Shown: positions 22,931-36,898 of the stretch, one piece after another
How positions within the stretch are numbered: the first letter of the stretch is position 1
Layout: every line of letters starts with the position of its first letter
DNA from: Loxodes magnus
Lineage: Eukaryota > Ciliophora > Karyorelictea > Loxodida > Loxodidae
DNA: 64,000 bases
NCBI GenBank assembly: GCA_946699065.1
Contig: CAMPDV010000011.1
Location: 372,001-436,000 of the forward strand
Reading direction: 5' to 3'
Translations under genes and position numbers: made by a program
Notes under the pieces: model-generated
What the model was told of the DNA's origin: nothing
The model's input: the letters and a program-made list of their open reading frames with translations, nothing else
Database searches by the model: none

Positions 22931-24307
22931 TTAAGTGAAGATTCAAATTACTGAGCATAGAGCAGTATAGTAATCTCCTAAGCTACAGAAGAAATTCAAT
23001 CCGCTAAAGTAAGTTGAAGATTGGTAACCTGTATATTTAAAATTATACGTCTAATAATTATCTATTTAAATAACTTTTTCCTTAATATTCCCCTTCAAGA
23101 ATTAAAAATTAAATAAACATTTAAATTCATATTCTTATTACTTTTTTCAATTTTCCTAAGACCCATTTTGAACTATTTTGAATCTGATAAAAATCTTTTA
23201 ATATCTTAATTTATAATTAAAAATAATAAAATTATTTTTAATACAAAAAAGTGATGATAAAGCTTAAGGACTAAACTAATTTATTTAACTTCTTACATTT
23301 TCTAAATGAAATTCATAAGCTTTTTTGATTTAGTGCAAATTATGATATTTTAAGCATAAATTAAGTTTAAAAATACTTTGAAGAAATTGATAATAGTTAA
23401 TAAATATACCATTTAAAATAAAGTATTTCAAACTTTTAAAACTTATTTTCCTTAAAACTCTATTTCAATTTTCATATTTTATTAAAAATTATGAAAAGAA
23501 AGTAACTTCTTATTGATAAAATCAAGTTCTAGTACTTTTAGAAAAATTAAAATGCAAATGTATAGAGAACTATATAAATGAAAAAAATAGAGAATAGAAT
23601 ATTATTTCTAAGTATAAAATTAATTTAAATTTTATACTTTGGAAAGTATATTTTTCATAGTACTAGATATGAGAGCATATTGATTATGGTATATTTGAAA
23701 AGTGATAAAATTAAGAAAAGAGAAGATGAATAAATAATCACGATCTTTTATATAATTATTTATCTTCTGCTAAAGTAGTCTAATAAAATTAATAAGTTAA
23801 GCTATTTAATGTATGTAGTGATACTTAGGAATTAGTGCTTATAATTATTGCATTAGTTATTGATGCTTAATCTAATAAATAGCCCTTAGTTTATATAGAA
23901 TAAACAAAGATTGATATTTTTATTTAATTTGAAGCTTTCAATTATAATCGAAAAATCTAAGCAAATATTGTCAAACTTATTATTATTGTATAATTATAAA
24001 AAGTTGAGTAGTTATAAAAGTTTAGATTATAATATTAAGTTATAAGAGAAATTAATTGATTATCTATTAGTAATTAATCTAAGTAAGTTTTCTCCAGATT
24101 TTTAGCTTTAAACTAACTTCATAATTTTATTTAGTAGTTTCTAACTTAACCTCCGCTTTTTTCGTATAAAAATAAAATTTATGCACACTTTTTATTTTTC
24201 TACTAAGCTTAAAATATATCTTTCAATGAGCTTTTAAATTAAGAAAATGGAAGTTGGAATGGTAGTTTAAATAAATAAAACTTATAACTGTTCATATGAA
24301 ACAACTC
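22931..24307. other. AT-rich intergenic spacer
   Basis: 1.4 kb of very A/T-rich DNA. I see no supported gene, RNA or repeat. Confidence 0.5.
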
Positions 24308-25388
<1,081 letters not shown>

Positions 25389-25881
25389 TTTGCCTTCTTT
25401 ATAATCTTCAATTTAATTAGTCTATGAAAAGCACCTGCATATCCCCATTTTTAATAAAATATAACCTTTACTTATAAATTAAACTACTCTTTACACTAAG
25501 AAAAATAGCCAAAATGTAAGCATTAGAATCCTTTAGCTTTAACTTAGTTGCTTGATCAACCAAATATATATTTCTTATAAATCAAGATTACTTCAATGTA
25601 TCTTAACGATGGATAATTAATGTTATGTATTTAAACTTTTGAAGCATAATATTCAAGTGAAGGATATACTTTTACATCTTTAGATATTTACAACTGTCTA
25701 AAATATTAAAAACTTACGCTTAATTTTACTAAATACTTAACAACTGATAACTGCTTGATAACTATTATAGACAATATTGAGGCTTTTTAGATAACTATTT
25801 AAAATGACTTTTTATCTAAATAAAGACTTTAAGAGTGAAAATTTTAAAGACGGGCAAAAATATATTAAAGCAGTGATGCAT
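25389..25881. other. AT-rich intergenic spacer
   Basis: It lies between the kinase start and the channel stop (both minus-strand genes). No supported gene was seen. Confidence 0.5.
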
Positions 25882-28800
25882 TCAACTCTTCATGAAAAGT
25901 TCTTCATAGTTATCAAGAATGTATTCCTTTCCGTGACTAGTTAAACTTTTTCTCCTGTGTAGACGCTTTTCTCTGGGCTCTTACCGATAAATATAGCATT
26001 TTAGTCTGTATTTTTCTCTCTCTAAAGTCTCTTCTTCCAACCAATCTTAAGTAAGATCTTTCCTGCCTAAATTTATTAAAAAGTTACCTTATACTTGCTG
26101 TAAGAATTCTTTATTAAAGATCAACGGATTTTTAGAGAAGTTAAAGTAAGATCGGGATAGCTTGTTCTGCTGTATTTTTTCTTCAAGAATTTCAACAGTT
26201 AGCAAAGGTTTATCAAGCTCTCTAAGAGTGTTTTTGAGTATTAGTCCTCTAGACTTTAGTTTAGATTAATTATCTAATTCTTTATTTAGTTCCTGAAAGA
26301 AGGCTTCATCTTCATCTAATCCATCTTCAATAAGCTTTCTTTTCCTTTCTTCTTCTTTTTCTTTTTCCTTCATCTTTTTCTTCCTAAGCTTTATCTATTT
26401 TTCAGCTGTATTTATTAATAAATTTTACCTAAACTGTTCAGCAGCTTTTGATAATCTGGAAAATCGCCAAGAACTTTATCGAATTATTCTTTTCTCAGAG
26501 TGTAGACACTACAGTAGCTTGCAGTTATAACACTAGCTCTTCTAATGCATTGATTTAGAAGAGAATATTCTCCAAAGAAATCTCCAAACTGAAGTACTGC
26601 TTTAAGCATAGCCTGCTAGTTCTTATACTAAATCACATGGCATATTCCTTCCATTAGAAAGTACATTTATTACCCCCATTCTCCTTAAACAACCACAAAA
26701 TCTAAAGGCTAGTACATTGCAGGTTTTAGATACACTGATAAAGTCCGAATAAAATTGATGTCCATATGAGCAAGAAAGGGGACAGTTTGTAAAATTTCCT
26801 TGAAATAGGTAAGACAAATTTGCTAAACAAGTGACTAAGGCAAGTACTTGTTTAGCTTACCAAAATCCATTGAAGCTAATTCTCTGTTCATGCTTCAGTT
26901 ATAAACGAAGAATTTTTCAACTCTATTTTTGACATCTTCGTTAATATTATAGTCAGTCATTACTTCCTATGTTTTCTTTATTTACTCCAAAAACAGCTAA
27001 ACTGAATGCTCTTTTGAAAGACTTGTTATCTCCAAACTTGCCATAGTACCGAATATAATAGCAAAGCAGGCATCTCCCATAAGCATAATTAATATACTAG
27101 CTATACGTTCAGCATCAGTAATTGGAAAAATATCTCCATACCCTAAGTGAGCAAAGAGCTGCATAGAGTAATAAACACTTCATAAATATTGTGCTGGCAT
27201 GGATTCTTCGTATATTTTGAAAAAATTATACCATGTTTCATGTTCAGTTTCTATCTAAATGTTTAAGTAAAACCATGCACATGTTGTTCAATGTCACAAT
27301 ATTATGAAAAACAAAAGTAATCTAAAATGAGCTATTTTCCTAGCTGACTGTCTTCTTAAGTTTATCATAGTACTTGCAATATTAGGTATTCTAAACGCAT
27401 TAAAGAGTCTTAAGTTTCTCAGTAGAAAGATAAGTAAATAAGGTTTTTCTATTTTACTTAATCCTATAATCAAGTTAAAAGGAAACAGTCCAATTATGTC
27501 ATATATCAAACCTTATTTTAAGTTAGATTTAAAATTCTATCAAGCTGATGGTTAGATCTTTCCAAAAATATCCACTTTCCAGAATATCTTAGAAGCTATA
27601 TATCCAACAGTCTCGCAAAAAACTAGAATTTCTATTACAGCAAACAAAATAGAAAGCTCAATTTTCATTCCAGTGAAAAGAGGAAGAAAGATGCAAGTAT
27701 ATACAACTTAAGACAAATGCATTGCTTCTATTAGGAAATATTTCCATTTTATTTTGCCTCTTCTCAATTATTCCTTTATCTACTCACTTCAATCAATCTA
27801 CTACAAGTTTAGCAGATTCTATTAAGTTGTGCTTTGAATGCTTTCTCTTTTTTTTTTCTGCTTTTTTTCAGGTTTTTTATTTTTCATTCTTTTTAAAGCA
27901 ATATCTTTTAAATATTCAGCTCATTTAGGAAAAACTGTCGTTAACGTCGTCATTTCCTTTTAAGGTATAATGCCTATCTAGCACATAGTTGATGCAATAA
28001 CACTTGCTGTTCTCTTTCTCTAATTAAGTAAAATGGCCATTTCTCCAAAATGAGATCCTTTCTTGATAGTTATGCATCCAAAGTTTCCTACAACAAATGC
28101 TTCTCCATCCAAGATTACAAAAACGTCAAATATTTCTTCTTTCTGAGATACTATAACTTCTCCAGGCATATAGATTCTGAACTTCATCATATTAAGTATA
28201 GATCTTGTCAAGGGTAGTGTTTTAAAATCATAGTCAAATTAGAAAAACTCAGAGTTTTTGAGATTATCCTAGAATTATACTTATAAAATGTCGTTCTTAA
28301 GACTTGAAGGTAAAGTCTGTAGAAACTGATCTTAGTTAAATCCTCTGTTTAAGTTCCAGAGATAGTCATAATATCTCGTTATGAACTTCTCAACGAACTT
28401 CCTAAGTCCTTTCTTTTAAATAAAGTTCATAACTTGTTCGTATTTTTCGTTTATACTGTCTCACCTGGCTAATCCTAAATCCTCTATTAATGAAGTCATA
28501 CTTCCAAATATAATGCCAAATACAAAAGTACCTAATGCGATTACTGTAATAGTGAATACTTTTTCTTCGATTGAAATAGGAGTGATTTCACCTATTCCTC
28601 CATTAGATAATGTAGATATAGACCAGTAAACTCCGTGTACATAGAGAGTTACTCTATCTAGTTCGTCTGATGTACCTTCTCTAAAACCTTCTTCCTAGGG
28701 TACTGGAATTCTTTTAAGTCAAGTATTTTGCAAATCTTTACTTTCAGAGTAAGTCCCTACCATCACGAACATGCAGCCAACCATATGATTAATTATAAGC

Positions 28801-31800
28801 CAATAAAAAAGAGCTTCCAGCACTCTAATTAGAGTAATGGCTCCTAAATAGTTTTTCTTCAATCTAAACCAAAACTATTAAAAGGGTCTGACTCTTGTTA
28901 GCTTTAAAAAGAGAAAAATCACAGTAATTCAGTTTTAGCAAGGCATTATAGAAAAGAGGTAAAAAATCATCATAGAAGGAAAAGTTCAAATAGTCCTTAG
29001 CCCAATACTTAAGATTTAACTTAATTGATACTTATTGCTGCTCAATTTGAATTAAATATCCTCTCTTTACCTAGACATCTCTTTAACCTATTTATACAGT
29101 TCATTACCATCTATCTATAAATCCTAGCTTATTTTTATTTGTCTTTTATTCATACTCTTAAACTCATAAAATACTATCATTAGGTCAAAACTCTGAATGA
29201 TTAATGCTAAAATTTCTAAAATGAAAATTTCTTCGTTGATATTTCTCTTTAGACTTATTAAAGCAGGAATGGTAATGTAAAAGTACAAAGAGACTAGGAA
29301 CATGAACTAATTTAATCCATCATACTGTCTGTTATATATGAATATTTTGTTCTTTATTTAAGCAAATACTTTTACAAATTTGTTCGATACTTTAAATATA
29401 AACGATCGCTAGTTCTAAACATGCTCTATTATTTCTTCTATCTAAGGAGCATCTTCTAAACCTATATTTTTATTCTAATTTTCTTTCTATTTTAGTTCAT
29501 TTTTAGGTGATTAGACGAGCGTTTCGACAGGAGTTACATTTGATTCCTAAAACTTATAAGATTGTTTGCCTTCGGTTTATTCTAATGTTTATTTATCAGT
29601 ATCTTTTTAATTATACGCTAGATCTTGCTTTTCTTAATCAGGAGTATTTAGTTTCTTTAAAAAATTTAGATTATTAGGCTTTTATATGAAAGTTTAAACA
29701 CTTGTTTCCTTTTGCGTCTATATCACTTATTGCTTAGACTCTTTAATTATTAAGGTTGAACTTTTTGAATTTAAGACACTAGTAGAAGTAGCCTTAGTCT
29801 CTTCTTCTGTGGTACATTACTTCTTTATAAGAGAAAATAAGCCAGGCTTCTAAATTTTAGGGGAGGAAATATCTTGTTATGATTTAAATAAAAGTTGGGA
29901 TTTTTAGTTTTCAAATTCCGTTTGAGGAAGCTCCTCCACATCTATTTGTTTAGTCTACCCTAGATTGTCTATTAGTGAATTATTTGAATTTCTTATTTTT
30001 TCCACCACTGAGCGTTTTTTTGGGTTTTCATCTTCGTTGCTCAGTTTAAATGCCTTTTAAGTTCCTCGAAATAGAGATAAAGTTAAAATCTGCTGCAACT
30101 AAGTTTTTAAGTTTCCTTTTTCTTATTCATTCTGTGCGTCGGCAGATTATTGAGTTTAATTTGGATTTACTGAGAACTTTCTGAACTTTTTCCATTAATT
30201 ATTGGTAGATAGAATTTTGGATAGACTTGAAGTTAAGTTAGCTTTGAACTTTTATTTTTCTTCTTGCTCTTTCATTTTTCTTTCCTATAGTCTTTGAGCT
30301 ACTTCAGCTTTAAACTGCTCAGCAAAGACAGGAAAAGTTTATAAAACAAAGAAGAAATCTTCTCTTGTCAATACTGCCAGGGTACAATTTGTGATGGCTT
30401 TTACGGAAGCTGACCTGACATCTGGAACATTACTTAAAATAGCCATTTCTCCAAAATACTTTCCATGCTCAATTGTCACTCTAATTTCCTCAGTTAATGG
30501 ATTCACAACAGCAACAGTTCCTTCTAAGATGAAGTAAACATCCATTCCTAATTCTCCCTGTCTGATTATGTATTCTCCTGATGGAATCATAACTAGATTC
30601 ATTCTCTTAATAATCGCTATTTTTACTCCAATTCCTCCAGCTGCAAATAAGTCAGAGTTGAAAAATCTTCCAAGAAGAGACAATTAAGTATCATCTTTCA
30701 AGGTTTTAGGTAGTTAATGTAGAATCTCAGTGTCATCTATTCCTTAGAACTAGTTCCAAAGCAAGTCTTAATGATTCATTATTCTAATTTGAATATCGTT
30801 GGATAAACTTATGTGCTGCATTCATTGCTTTATGTTATGCTTCTACATAACATACTCTGTAAAAGAAGCCTAAGAGGCCTATACAACATTAGTGGCTTCT
30901 GCATACATAAAAGCTAAAAATATTTTGGCTAGAACCATAACAGTCATAACAAAGGTTTTTTCAGCAATTGTCTCAGGAGCTATATCTCCAAAGGCAACAT
31001 TTCCTAAGCATGAGTATGAAAAATATAAAGAATTGATATACTGATCTATCTCTGAAAGTTCCCATATGTGCTTGTAATTTAAATTGAACTTCTTTTATCC
31101 AAATTAAGAAAACCAAGTTTTATTATCGAATCTTGCATTAGGGAAGTAATCATACTAAATTCTACCTATGTAAAAGAAAATGCAAGCAGTGCAATGGTTT
31201 AAAAATATATAAGCTGCAAAGTAAAACATTAAGTACGTGTATGTCAATTTAATTTTTATATTCTTCATTAAAGTTGTTACCATAAATATAACTCGATAAA
31301 CTCTTAAAAGTCTCACTAATCTCCAATATGTTATCACGGTATACTCTACATTAGCTGCCAAACCTATATGATCGTAGGGTAAAGTTGAGATAACATCAAA
31401 AAATAAATAGTTATGCACATAGTTAACAGCAAGTTAAGTCCTCCTGTTTTCCAAATGTCCTTCATTATCTACATTGGCTATAAAAAATTAAATTCAGATA
31501 TCCAATACATAAATTATCACTGAAATTATGTCTAGTACTTATAGGCAGCCTACTTATCCTTCCAGTTCAAATGAGATCGAGAAAGGAACGTAAAATAAGT
31601 TGAAGCATATAGCTGCTACCATGCAAGTAGTTCAGATAAAATAAATTCGTGACCTAGGCTCTATAACATAATCAATGTTTTTGGCTTTTTCATTTCCTTA
31701 AGTAAACCAACCTTGCTTAAGTCACTTTACAAACGAAAGTTCTTATTTTTTGGATTTTAGCTTTCTGTTTTCTTCTTTTGCATTATCTTTTGTATCATCA

Positions 31801-34079
31801 AATGAATCTAAATGTGCAAAATAAGTTTGAGCCCTAGAAAGAATATGCTTAGGAATAACTGCTTTTGTCGATTTCTTTTTAATATCTTCTAGTGAACTCG
31901 TTTTTAGCCTTTGATTAGCTATTTAAATAAGCTGGGCTTTTCATAAAGGAAAGTTTCTTAGAAGTTTTTCAAATGTTTATTTGCTTAAAGTTGCAAGAAT
32001 ACAAGTGCTTGTAGCCACAACACTAACAGACCTTGTATCTTATAACAGTAATCCAATTTCTCCAAAATACTAACCACATTTCATCTTAGCCAAAATAGAG
32101 TTTTCCCCTTTGCTCATAACATCCACATTTCCTTCCTTTATAAAATAAAACACTCATGCATCTTCTCCTTCTCTCACTATATAGTCTTAAGGAGTAGCTA
32201 AAGCCTATCTTAACTTTCTTACTACCGCAATAATAAAAGAAGGATCTGCTAGTTCAAACATAGTGCATCTCTCAGCCATTTGATGAAATATCTATAGATT
32301 AATCTCTGTTTGTAGAGAAAGAGGAAGCTGATTAATGAGTTAATTGTTGATATTAATGTATTTTAGCCTTATATAGTTATAGAATGACATTATACGCTTC
32401 TAGAAATCACTCTCTATTTTCCTTGCCTTAATTCAGTCTTAGGTTTTGTTTTTAAATGACATGTTTTAAACTTCATCTCCATTTAATTGATTAATTATTG
32501 CTGCAAAGGTACCAAATAGTTTCCCATATATAAACTCACCCATCATCATAATCAGTAGAGCAGCAAATCTCTCAATGTGTGTAGAAGGAACAATATCTCC
32601 AAATGTATCATTTGTAATTGTACAGACTCCCCAATAGCTTGCATCTACATACTACTCTCACAGAGAAGCTTCCTTCATATTTTCAACCTCAAATCAGGAT
32701 TCATAATCAGAAGTATTCACTCTAGCAGACCATAGCCACAAGCAAGCTCCAAAATGCTGAACTGCCATTAAGATATAGAATATTTGTAAAAGCTGGGTTA
32801 GAATGGTATGCTAATGCCTATAAAGTATTTATATGTTTTCAAAATGGTTTACTATAGTGTAAAACCTTAAGATTCTTGGAAGTCTTAAATAAGCTAGTTA
32901 AATAGAATCAAGGGGAATTTAAATGCACTCAGATAAAACTTTAAAGAACATAGAAACTGGAAAGCTCGAAATCACGCAAATAAATAGCTTAAATCTCGGA
33001 TTATCCTCTTCGTTTATCATTCAAAATCGCTTTGCCATGTAAGGATCTTTTCTAAGGTAGAACTGAATTAACAAATCAACTAGAACTATATATTCAGAAA
33101 AACATTCGAATAGTAGCATTCAATCTTTAGGAAACTTTCTAAGGCCTAAATATAATAAGCAGGAAAAAATATTGTAGGAGTTACATAGAAACATTAATCA
33201 TGCTCAGTATATATGAAAAAAATATCCAGCTCTTTATGTCATCTTTATAAAACTTTCTATTTCCGTGTTTATTTTAAAAAGTGTTCCAGTAAGTTACTAT
33301 TCCTCAAACTCATTTCCTTCAGATTCTACATACTTACGATCGTTATTGAAAATATCAAAATGGCTTTTTGCATTTGCACTTCGTCTTCTTGTTGTCTCTT
33401 TTTCTGCTCTTCTAGTACTTTGTGCTCTGGATTTTCTAGTTTGCTTCTAGAATAATTCACTTGCATTTTAGGATATAACCAAATTAGTAAAAATATCTTA
33501 GTTTTACCTCACAGATCTTCTTTTTAAGTAATTTCGCTGAGCTTGATTAAGTCGCTAGTAAGGATCTTTTACTTTAGTAATATTTTAATCTGCTTCAAGC
33601 GAAAGTTTTCTAGCTTTTTTAATGTGTTAGGGAACTTAATTGATATGCCAATTTTTTAAGAAGTTTCCTTCTTGGATTTTTTTATCTGAGTTTTCGAATC
33701 ACAAGAGTTTTAATTTCTTTTACAGCTACGTTAAGTTTTCATTATTCTCTTTTCCTAACTTTGACGTTTCATGGTCATCGTATCTTTATTCATTAAGCTC
33801 AGAAATGTTTCCTAAGTTTTGAATATTCTAAATACTAGCTCTTCTCACTGCTTATTATTAAGACTAATTTGCTACTTTGAATAGCGCACTTGCATCAATA
33901 GAATTTTTTCTATGCGCTCCATCATTAGAACTGACTGAATTGCGCTAGATTTAGTTTTAATCCTATGTGTTAACATTAGAGGAAACAGAAGATCTTCTAT
34001 TCTAATCTTTCAAAGCTTTTTTGCTGAGGTATTTTACAGAACTAAATTTAGACATGTCAATTGAAGAACGTCTAGACAT
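25882..34079 (-). CDS. Giant four-repeat cyclic-nucleotide-gated channel (CNGK-like)
   Basis: One frame, ATG 34079 to TGA 25882-25884, with a single 23-nt intron, gives 2,724 residues. Four homologous units each carry transmembrane segments, a pore loop and a cNMP-binding domain. The pore signatures differ: repeat 1 NDTFGDI (~494), repeat 2 NVAFGDI (~1032), repeat 3 GGIGEI (~1826), repeat 4 LGYGDI (~2313). All four CNBDs keep the phosphate-binding FGE...R pattern: FGEIGLL..TRSVS, FGEMAIL..VRSAS, FGEMAIL..KRTAS, FGEYSLL..RRASV. Repeat 2 has a good S4 (WRLVRLLRVYR). Linkers between repeats are in frame; at the 3/4 junction a TGA must be Trp (FPKWAEYLKDIA). Animal sperm CNGK channels share this pseudotetrameric design. 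The N-terminus (~290 residues) and the linker after repeat 2 are Ser/Gln/Lys-rich. If the junction TGA (27921-27923) were a stop, repeat 4 would be separate. Confidence 0.88.
26406..26428 (-). other. 23-nt intron in the channel gene
   Basis: Minus-strand GTAAAATTTATT...ATACAG. Removal joins LLNSL to AEKQIKL after the fourth CNBD and makes the whole 8.2 kb frame divisible by three through to TGA. Confidence 0.85.
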
Positions 34080-35160
34080 TTTTAAAATAGAATTCTATAA
34101 ACTACTTATTTACCACTTCTAATATCCAACCCTATTACTCTACATATACCTTGTCTCTCTTCAACTTACTCTTATTAATCTAGATATTGATAGTCTTATT
34201 AATTTGCTTGTATAGCAGTATATTGATGATACTACAGAGTTATAGGCTTAATAACTAGATTGGAATTAGCACTGTGCTCTATATTTACTTTTAGCTTTGA
34301 AGAAGTAAAATTTGCTATTAAGTAAGGTGTTTAATTATATATTAACTCTCAATTGGTAAGCTTATAGCCAATGTTTGCTATATTTTATTAGCTAATTGCT
34401 TTAAATAAAGAGGATAGTCAGCAATCTGAAGGATGTAGGCTATAACTCATAATATGAATAGTGTTAGGTATTTATCTAAGCTTAAATGAGGCAATTAAAG
34501 AGTAAGGAAACTTTGCTTTGTCTATATAAAAGAGATTATAATAAAAAAGCAAAGAGTCAAAGCTAAAAAGGATAAGAAGTAGACTTAGAATACTATAAAT
34601 ATGCTTGCTTTAAATAGTTAAAATGGAAATTTGTGAATCAATTCATTAATTTCTTAAAGTTAATGGGAAAATAATTAAAATTATAAGTTCTGAGGTTAAA
34701 GTTTAAATAAACTTACTTAGGATTAATAAAACAGCTGTTGGTTAGAAATTTTAGCCCACAATAGAAAATCAATAAAACTGCATAACTTAAATGAGCAGAT
34801 ATAAGATAAAAAGAAAGTAGGTGAATTAATGCTTTTACTCTAAGCATTAAATTCCGTAAAATTGCTAAGCATATCTTAAAATAGATTAGCTAATTGTTTA
34901 GTCTTGCAATTTGATTCATTAATATAAGTTTAATAGAAATAAGGAAAAGCATAAAGATTAAAATTAATACAAATACTGCATTTATTATTTAGGCTTTTAC
35001 TTATAAAATAGCTTTACTTGAAATAAAGCTTAGCCAGTTATATCTTAAGAGAATTTAGAGCTAATATAATTTGATAATATTTCTAGATATTAAATAATAT
35101 AGGTTATGTGAGGCTATTATGTAAGATTAAGTTTAAGATTAAGTGGTTTATAAAAGCAAA
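34080..35160. other. AT-rich intergenic spacer
   Basis: It lies upstream of the channel start and downstream of the DOT1-like gene (both minus). No supported gene, RNA or repeat. Confidence 0.5.
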
Positions 35161-35991
35161 TCAAATATATTTTCTCTAAATATATATAGTACAAACTCCC
35201 CAACTCATCACTTTTGTATATTTTTCTAGCAATTACCATTGTTCTCCAGGTAAAGTTTTGGTGGTTGTTATGAAAATTGTGCCTTTTTTGAGTCCTTTTG
35301 CTCTTTCCGAAATTTTTTCCATCATCTCTTTTTCAAAGCAAGTAGAATTAGCAAATAATATTGTAGCTTAATTGGGTCAGTCATGAACAAAGATATCTTC
35401 TAATAAATAATTAATCTCAGGCTTAGTTCATTGCTAACTTTCAGTTAAGAATAACTACTAATTTTGCTGAATTATTTCCTATATGTTTTCATCATATTTT
35501 TGCTTAAGTAAAACAGATTGCTAATACAATCTTTCTTGGATTTCTAGTCCTCTACATTCTTTAAAAGGCCATAATAAAGCAGCTGATAGCACAGCTTTCC
35601 CACTTCCATGTCCTAAGTCATAGAAAATTCCTCCAGGTTGCATATCAGGGCAATAGCTTCAAATAGTTCCCAATAAAATTTCACTAAAAGCTTCGAACAA
35701 AATTTCTCCATACACAAATGCATTAGTCTTCATATTTTAATTTTAAAGTCTTTCTTTCTTAGAAAGTTCAAGACTCTCCTTGAGCTAGACTTCTTAAGTT
35801 AGCTATTCAAAAATATTTTTCTTAGCAGAGAGAAGTTATTTTTACTCTTCGGTAAAAACAAAAGCTTAGCTATTTCTTTTTTTAGTGTCAAAATCTTCAA
35901 CGCTTTATTCAATATACTTATACCTATGTAACTCTTTAGCAAAGGATTCTTTATATGGATCTTTTGTGGCATTGATCTTCTAAGGAAGCAT
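35161..35991 (-). CDS. DOT1-like SAM-dependent methyltransferase
   Basis: 276 residues, ATG at 35991, TGA at 35161-35163, no intron. The core matches the DOT1 (histone H3 Lys79) methyltransferase fold: FVYGEI (substrate/SAM entry), IFYDLGHGSGKAVLSAALL (SAM-binding motif I), CRGLEI (acidic motif II), FVHDWPNQATILFANSTCF (the Asn/Phe motif equivalent to VFVNN) and LKKGTIFITTTK. The usual DLGSGVG reads DLGHGSG here, so the second Gly-rich position carries His. The N-terminal ~110 residues are charged helix. As a small, single-domain member it resembles the compact DOT1-like enzymes of protists; histone specificity cannot be read from sequence. Start chosen as the first Met of the continuous frame. 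Confidence 0.82.
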
Positions 35992-36898
35992 TTCTTATAT
36001 TATAACTTTATATTGCTTATTGTATAGATCTATTTAAAAGAGATGGAAGATAAAAATGAGAAGGCTAATTATTTTATATCAGGCTATTTAGACTGATTAT
36101 TTAAGTTTCTATGCTAATTAGTGTCTTTAAATACTATCACTTCACATTTTAAGGTAGCAGAGTTTACTAAATGAATGTATATTGTAGTGCTATATTCCTT
36201 AGGAATTTAGTCTACCTGTTTACTATAATCTTCTCTCTTTAAAATTGTAGCTTAGTAGAACTTCTTGGCTTATATATTATAGAAGCTATCTATATAGGAA
36301 ATTAGATAAGCTTAGTAGTAATTTTTAGAACTTAATATCAGTAAATGGATCTAAATATTGATATGTATAATTTAATTTTAAAAGTTATATACAGATGTTA
36401 AGTTAGCTCTCTTTACTAAAGTATTAAGGCACATTAAGAAGGGAGATATTGCATTGTTACTGTGAAGTTAATGAGATAAAGTATCTAAAGGTATTTTAAA
36501 ATAAAAGACAATTTATACTTCATTGGGTAGAAAACTAGAATGAAGTTAATTTCCTTTTAGTAGTAAAGAAATAAATTATGTAAGCATATACTAAATAGAA
36601 ACATTAACAGTGCTTTCAATTGTTTCTTCGTTTAATGAAACTATGTATTCAACTTCTAAAATTAGATTAAAGGAAAGAAAATATAGAAAAGTTGAACTTT
36701 ATTAATACTTAAGCATTCAAATTGATAGCGGGATATTATTTAAAGTATGCTTCTGTTAGTTTATTAGTCTAGCCATATTCCATCTAACAATCAGATTCTT
36801 TTATCCTTCTTTTACCTTTTAAGTGATTGTAACTTTAAAATAGAAGGAAAGGGTGTAAAGATACGATAATTAAAGGTATTAATTATAATTATATATAA
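35992..36898. other. AT-rich intergenic spacer between divergent genes
   Basis: It lies between DOT1-like (-) and RAP protein (+). I see no supported gene or RNA. Confidence 0.5.
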
